The notes under the pieces were generated by a model, which had not been told where the DNA came from, searched no databases, and saw only the letters and a program-made list of their open reading frames with translations. A DNA stretch of 10,770 bases from positions 1 through 10,770 of the forward strand of contig CAZMOG010000066.1 of the NCBI GenBank assembly GCA_964567845.1, written 5' to 3'. Position numbers and translations under genes: made by a program. The DNA comes from RGIG9079 sp964567845 (lineage in GTDB: Bacteria > Bacteroidota > Bacteroidia > Bacteroidales > Marinifilaceae). Shown one piece after another: positions 6,673 to 10,770 of the stretch. The first letter of the stretch is position 1, and every line of letters begins with the position of its first letter.

Positions 6673-9531
6673 ATGAAGAGGGAATATTTCTTTACGCTAT
6701 TAATTCTGATGCAATTACTCCTATCATATAATGGAGTTGCTCAAAAGCGTTCAAAAACCAATAAGAGATGGGTGCCGATTGTAGAGAGTCGTGCTCTTCT
6801 ATTATCGGATTCCCTTCCTTTTGAAATAGCTGTATCAAACCTTTTTGATGAATATTGTAAATCTACAATGCAGGAGAAACTCTATATTCACACCGATAAA
6901 GAGAACTGCCTTATTGGTGATACAGTATGGTTTACAGCATATCTTAGCAGTGCAGTAACTAATCTTCCTGCGGATTACAGTCGTTTTATGTATGTTGATT
7001 TGGTTGATCGAAGTGATTCAGTCTTCTTTAGGGAAAAGTACGCTCGCCCCGATAGTGTTTTTCACTTTAACGGCTATATTCCAATAAGCGAGCATCTGCG
7101 TCAAGGAGAGTTCTTTATTCGCGCCTACACATACTGGCAACAAAATCAAAGCGAAGAGTTTATATACAAGAAGCGAATCAGAGTAGTTAATCCCTTTGAT
7201 CACAAAATAAAATGTGATATACGAGTAGAGCATATAGGTGATGATGGTAAGAGGGTGTTAATAATAGCGTTTGTCAATCATCTTAATGAACGTTATGAAA
7301 ATGCACGTTTTCATTATTATATCCCTTCTCCCAACGGAGATAATGTACCGCAATATCATAACACAGGATACAACGGACGAGCACGAATAATAGTAGATGA
7401 TTCGCTGGCAGATAAGATTTGGTTGAAATTTTCTTTGGATAACAACTGGGATTTTGAGGGATATGAGGATATTTCCGATGTAAAACGTGATTTTGATGTT
7501 CAATTTTTCCCAGAGGGAGGTTCACTAATAAGTGGAAAGGTTCAACGAATAGGATTTAAGAGTATAGGTAGAGACGGAGGTGCAGTCCCTATTAAAGGAG
7601 AAGTATACAACTCTGCGGGAAAACGTGTACTAAGTATTGCTAGTAATGAATTGGGCATGGGTAGTTTTACTCTCAATGCAGATAGTACGATTGATTATAT
7701 TGCGCGTTTGGAGGATAGGAGTGGAAACATAAAAACGTTTCCGATTTCCAAAGCAATGAATGGGATTGCGCTTCAGGTGTCTGGTGATAGAAATAACATA
7801 GTATATAATATTAATTATAGTGATGATTATAATGACAAATTAAATGATTGTTACGTACTTATGCATTCTCGTGGGTTACTTTTTTATGCACTTCCTGCGA
7901 AACTCTATAATAACATCAAATTGAATATGAAGCCGGTTCCAGAAGGGATTATTCATGTAATTCTCTGTGATACGTTGGGTAATTCATATAGTGAAAGATT
8001 ATGGTATCATCATACCAATCGCAATGTAAAACTAGATGTTGGTTATGATGATTCATTTTCCAATGAAAATACGCGAATAGAGTTTCCTATAGGGATTCGC
8101 TACCTTAATAAGGAGGCTGATACGGCAACAATCTCTTTGAGTGTAGTTAATACAGGTCAGGGGAATATAGATTTAAATAGTGGCGGTATAGAGGCGTATC
8201 ATCTATTAACTAGCGATCTGAGTGGTTATATTGAGAATCCTGGGTATTATTTTGATCAATCAAATTCAAAGCGTTTCGAAGATATGGATGCTTTACTTTT
8301 AACTCAGGGATGGCGCAGATTCGATACAGAAAAATTATTGAACAACGATATAACTGTGTCTAATGAATATTATATGGAGCGAGGCCCCTTTGTTAGTGGT
8401 AGAGTTAAACGTTTATTGAGTAAAAAGAATATACAAGCAACGGTGGTATTAACTGGAGGGAACGCTCAAGCAGAAAAGAAGGAGACGGATGAGCACGGTT
8501 ATTTTATATTTGATGATTTATGGTTTGAGAAAGGAACATATTTTGTAGTTCAAGCATATGATGATAATGTAGATTGGAATCTTGAGCTTCTTTTGGATGT
8601 CGTAAAGTTTAAGAAATATACACTAAATGGAACCTCATTTGCCTTAATGAAGGGAGATAAGGAATTTTATAGGCGTTACTCAAAGGATTACGTTTTTGCT
8701 GATAATGGCGAACGTATAAGTACCCTTGGAACAGTTAGTGTCAATAGCTATTTGAGATTGACACAGGAGCAAGTTGCAACAAAGTTACAGGATGACTTTT
8801 TAAGGGATGGATTTATGAATGGAAATATTCGTATAGACCAAATCGGTTCGGCAAAGTCGTCTGCTTATAGTTCAGGATATAGAGGGCTTGACCCGAACCC
8901 AATAATGGGTTCGATTGATTTTAAGACAGGATATGGTGATGTTGCTTTAGCTTTTAATCCAACTTTATTAAAAGGGTTGAATCCTCAACTTCGTAAAATG
9001 TTAATAGAAAGTCCAATCGGAGTGCGTATGAATGTAGAATTATGGAAGAGTGAACGAGATAATTTAATTGAAAATAATTCTAAGCACTCGTTTGTAATTC
9101 ATAATGAAGATGCATATAGAGTCATAGGTTATGATGTAAATATATATAATAATCTGGAATCTATGGATGCAAATTCACAGGTAACAATTGGGGCAAATAG
9201 TAATATTAATGTAAAAGCCATTGTTGATAATTTAGTGGTTCCATACAAGGAGTATTCATATGACAAACAGATTATTATGCCTTTTGCTCCGCAAAAACCA
9301 CAATTTTTTTATAAACCTAAATATGAAATGCTAACGGAACAACAAAGGGAAGAGGTTGACGAGGTAATTACTCGTTATTGGTGTCATGGTATAAAATTAA
9401 AACCAGAAGACCGCTTTGTATTTAAATTCCCGACTGCTGCAAGAGGCGAAAATTATAATTACATGCTAATCATAGAGGGTCTAACTAACAATGGCGAGCC
9501 TATCCACATAACAAAGAAACTAATCTTTTAA
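6673..9531 (+). CDS. Large exported MG2-domain protein of the Bacteroidota 'LTQGWRRF' family
   Basis: A 952-residue protein from the ATG at 6673 (956 from 6661). Positions below count from 6661. It starts with a signal peptide (MKREYFFTLLILMQLLL, cleavage plausibly near GVAQ), so it acts in the periplasm or at the outer membrane. Residues about 74-178 (LYIHTDKENCLIGDTVWFTAYL to RVVNP) look like the MG2 domain of alpha-2-macroglobulins. A second block begins FFPEGGSLISGKVQ near 281. LLTQGWRRFD near 545-555 is a hallmark of a Bacteroidota envelope family usually annotated 'TonB-dependent receptor plug' or 'carboxypeptidase regulatory-like'. Residues about 580-635 fit a carboxypeptidase-regulatory beta-sandwich (GRVKR... 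to GTYFVVQAYD). The C-terminus (MLIIEGLTNNGEPIHI) matches the family's closing strand. I see no convincing plug motif between. The exact role is unknown; a part in envelope assembly or substrate handling is only inferred. It is AT-rich compared with the mmd genes, and a lipoprotein gene follows after 11 bases. Confidence 0.85.
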   Translation: MKREYFFTLLILMQLLLSYNGVAQKRSKTNKRWVPIVESRALLLSDSLPFEIAVSNLFDEYCKSTMQEKLYIHTDKENCLIGDTVWFTAYLSSAVTNLPADYSRFMYVDLVDRSDSVFFREKYARPDSVFHFNGYIPISEHLRQGEFFIRAYTYWQQNQSEEFIYKKRIRVVNPFDHKIKCDIRVEHIGDDGKRVLIIAFVNHLNERYENARFHYYIPSPNGDNVPQYHNTGYNGRARIIVDDSLADKIWLKFSLDNNWDFEGYEDISDVKRDFDVQFFPEGGSLISGKVQRIGFKSIGRDGGAVPIKGEVYNSAGKRVLSIASNELGMGSFTLNADSTIDYIARLEDRSGNIKTFPISKAMNGIALQVSGDRNNIVYNINYSDDYNDKLNDCYVLMHSRGLLFYALPAKLYNNIKLNMKPVPEGIIHVILCDTLGNSYSERLWYHHTNRNVKLDVGYDDSFSNENTRIEFPIGIRYLNKEADTATISLSVVNTGQGNIDLNSGGIEAYHLLTSDLSGYIENPGYYFDQSNSKRFEDMDALLLTQGWRRFDTEKLLNNDITVSNEYYMERGPFVSGRVKRLLSKKNIQATVVLTGGNAQAEKKETDEHGYFIFDDLWFEKGTYFVVQAYDDNVDWNLELLLDVVKFKKYTLNGTSFALMKGDKEFYRRYSKDYVFADNGERISTLGTVSVNSYLRLTQEQVATKLQDDFLRDGFMNGNIRIDQIGSAKSSAYSSGYRGLDPNPIMGSIDFKTGYGDVALAFNPTLLKGLNPQLRKMLIESPIGVRMNVELWKSERDNLIENNSKHSFVIHNEDAYRVIGYDVNIYNNLESMDANSQVTIGANSNINVKAIVDNLVVPYKEYSYDKQIIMPFAPQKPQFFYKPKYEMLTEQQREEVDEVITRYWCHGIKLKPEDRFVFKFPTAARGENYNYMLIIEGLTNNGEPIHITKKLIF

Positions 9532-9542
9532 ACTATAAAATC

Positions 9543-9923
9543 ATGAAAACACTAAAAACATTAGGCATTATGATATTCACATTTGTTTGTGTATCATGCC
9601 AGGAGGAGGTAATCGAGCAAACGCTTACAGTAAATAATCTCAATGCAAAAAGTTATGATTGGGGATGTATATTTGAAAATGCAGACTCCATCTCATATGG
9701 AGTATATGCTGTTGCAGATAATCCCAATATATCGGATAGCATAATCGAAAAAAATGAGAAGATTACACGGGATATAGTTAGTGGAGATGAATATTGGGTG
9801 GGAGATAAATGCTATTTAATAGAAGGCCCCTACGCTGCAAGCCATATGGTGACTCACCCCTCAATTAATAGTCCAATTCCTGGAAATGGTTTTTTTTGGT
9901 ATAATAGTAAATGTGTATTATAA
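9543..9923 (+). CDS. Small lipoprotein, probably truncated by a frameshift
   Basis: The open frame gives 126 residues starting MKTLKTLGIMIFTFVCVSCQEE. This is a short basic N-terminus, a hydrophobic core and a lipobox-like site with Cys19 as the likely lipidated residue. The acidic QEE just after the Cys resembles the Bacteroidota signal that sends lipoproteins to the cell surface. The rest is unrecognised, with a soluble beta-rich look. It lies 11 bases after the MG2 gene and is surely in its operon, so it may be a partner of that protein. The frame ends at TAA 9921, shortly after a run of eight T (9890-9897), while the +1 frame continues as a good coding sequence to 10224. The natural protein is probably about 226 residues, and this entry is its N-terminal part. 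No function can be named. Confidence 0.7.
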   Translation: MKTLKTLGIMIFTFVCVSCQEEVIEQTLTVNNLNAKSYDWGCIFENADSISYGVYAVADNPNISDSIIEKNEKITRDIVSGDEYWVGDKCYLIEGPYAASHMVTHPSINSPIPGNGFFWYNSKCVL

Positions 9924-10224
9924 TTATTCAAAAGTCTATGAAGTTATAAATGGAACTCAATATGCAGTGTATTATACATGTGTTAAAACAATAGATAGAG
10001 TAGCGGTGCAACTATATAATGCTTCTGAATATTATCTTTTATGGCAGGATGGTGGAACAAGAGCATATTGCCCCTCAAGTAGTTATGACCCAGTATTGTA
10101 TCCTCAAGAACGGATTTATTTGGATATTAGAGGAAGAGTTGTTGGAGAACGAGGTTTTATGAGTCCATATGAAGATACAGATATTGAAGTAAATTGGACC
10201 ACATCATTTAGAATTCAATCATAA
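9886..10224 (+). pseudogene. Distal part of the frameshifted lipoprotein gene
   Basis: This frame is open from 9853 to a TAA at 10222-10224. It encodes about 100 residues rich in Tyr, Asn and Ser (VYEVINGTQYAVYYTC ... TDIEVNWTTSFRIQS) with the same composition as the lipoprotein upstream. It lacks a signal sequence. Its only early ATG (9886) lies inside the upstream gene beside the T run, so it is unlikely to be an independent gene. Removing one T (8 to 7) joins the frames as NGFF-GIIVNVYYNY. Removing one A at 9909-9911 joins them as NGFFWYNSNVYYNY, which reads even more naturally. Either way the two halves form one product of about 226 residues. The cause could be a real mutation, phase variation, transcriptional slippage or a sequencing error. 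The family is not recognised. Confidence 0.65.
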
Positions 10225-10272
10225 TAGATTTTACTATTAGAAGTATTGAGGTACTGATGGTTAAACTTTGAG

Positions 10273-10313
10273 ACAGAGTAGGCTAAAAACATTTTGTCCT
10301 GCTCTGTTTTTTT
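10273..10313 (+). terminator. Intrinsic terminator after the lipoprotein gene
   Basis: ACAGAGTAGG (10273-10282) pairs with CCTGCTCTGT (10298-10307), a 10-bp stem with one T-G wobble. Seven T (10307-10313) follow. It sits 49 bases beyond the stop at 10224, closing the MG2-lipoprotein unit and separating it from the transporter gene. Confidence 0.85.
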
Positions 10314-10331
10314 GTAACGACGTGAATATGT

Positions 10332-10367
10332 ATTGCGTATAGAGTTAGGAGATACGTTGTTTAAACA
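10332..10367 (+). promoter_or_regulatory. Weak candidate promoter/operator before the RND transporter
   Basis: ATTG at 10332-10335 and TACGTTG at 10353-10359 resemble -33 and -7 elements, but the second box is one base short of TAnnTTTG and spacing is 17. Overlapping it is a perfect 10-bp palindrome TGTTTAAACA (10358-10367), 14 bases before the ATG, which could be an operator or chance. Since a terminator lies just upstream, some promoter must be in 10314-10381 for the transporter gene; this is only the best candidate. Confidence 0.25.
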
Positions 10368-10381
10368 TAGTCTAACCTCTT

Positions 10382-10770
10382 ATGAATATAACTCAATATG
10401 CATTGAAGTATCCGAAGGTAATCGGATTCTTTCTTTTGCTCACGATTGTGGGTGGAGCGGTGGCATTTAATACTTTAGGTAAAAAAGAGGATGCTACATT
10501 TGTAATTAAAACGGCAGTTATAAGTGTCGATTATCCCGGAGCAAGTCCCGGTGAGGTTGAGCAATTGATAACCGAACAGATAGAGGTTGAGGTAAGAAAG
10601 TTGAAAAATATCTATAAGATTCGTTCTGAATCGGGCTTCGGTTATGCTAAGATAAAGGTAGAATTGGAACCCGGGACCCCTGCGGCAATGATGCCCCGGT
10701 TATGGGATGAGTTGAGGCGGAAGTGTTTAAATGTTCAGAGTTCGTTGCCGTCGGGGGCCTCGCCTATAAG
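10382..10770 (+). CDS. RND-family efflux transporter permease, N-terminal part (runs off the window)
   Basis: The frame opens at ATG 10382 and is still open at the right edge after 129 codons. It begins MNITQYALKYPKVIGFFLLL, a short cytoplasmic segment followed by the first transmembrane helix (about 13-31) that starts every AcrB/CusA-type pump. The periplasmic porter region follows with DYPGASPGEVEQLITEQIE (about 58-76), the classic '(Y)PGA-P-EVE-V(T)-IE' signature, then LKNIYKIRSES and a strand matching the first PN subdomain. The complete protein should be about 1,000 residues and would pump drugs, lipids or metals using the proton gradient. Substrate cannot be deduced. The local KKEDATFVIKTAVISV stretch fits the Bacteroidota HAE1-like group. 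No periplasmic adaptor gene precedes it in this window. Confidence 0.9.
   Translation, partial: MNITQYALKYPKVIGFFLLLTIVGGAVAFNTLGKKEDATFVIKTAVISVDYPGASPGEVEQLITEQIEVEVRKLKNIYKIRSESGFGYAKIKVELEPGTPAAMMPRLWDELRRKCLNVQSSLPSGASPI

Noticed and set aside
10341..10380. Imperfect inverted repeat AGAGTTAG / CTAACCTCT before the RND gene
   Set aside because: It is short, with a bulge and a long loop. I cannot distinguish it from chance without related sequences.

Overview
The window reads as chromosome from a member of the order Bacteroidales (Bacteroidota). Three things point there. Candidate promoters have the Bacteroidota form (about TTTG, 19-20 bases, TAnnTTTG) rather than -35/-10 boxes. Leaders are A-rich and lack clear Shine-Dalgarno sites. 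The gene content is also typical: a dnaN-exonuclease pair, a methylmalonyl-CoA epimerase/decarboxylase operon, and an envelope MG2-type protein with a 'LLTQGWRRF' motif. No genus can be fixed from the sequence alone.

Layout. Bases 2-55 are the last 17 codons of an unidentified plus-strand gene, followed by a stem-loop terminator. On the minus strand, a divergent promoter near 2230-2260 drives dnaN (sliding clamp) and then, 11 bases later, a DnaQ-type 3'-5' exonuclease with an extra C-terminal domain. On the plus strand, a promoter at 2309-2340 starts a five-gene operon: mce (methylmalonyl-CoA epimerase), mmdA (carboxyltransferase), mmdD (small membrane anchor), mmdC (biotin carrier) and mmdB (Na+-pumping membrane subunit). 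It closes with a strong intrinsic terminator at 6556-6590. Together these genes form the end of the succinate-to-propionate route: (R)-methylmalonyl-CoA from the mutase (not in this window) is epimerised to the (S) form and decarboxylated to propionyl-CoA, and the released energy exports Na+.

From about 6600 to 10230 the DNA is visibly more AT-rich with relaxed codon use. This part holds a second operon: a roughly 950-residue exported protein with an N-terminal macroglobulin-like (MG2) domain, then a small lipoprotein gene whose frame is broken near a run of eight T. A terminator at 10273-10313 closes it. The window ends inside a third plus-strand unit, the N-terminus of an RND-family efflux transporter (10382 onward).

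I found no CRISPR array, rRNA, tRNA, insertion sequence or clear novel system. The points most worth a second look are the frameshifted lipoprotein, the signal-peptide-like extension on MmdB, the MG2 protein in which no TonB plug is recognisable, and a small structured non-coding stretch at 103-259.
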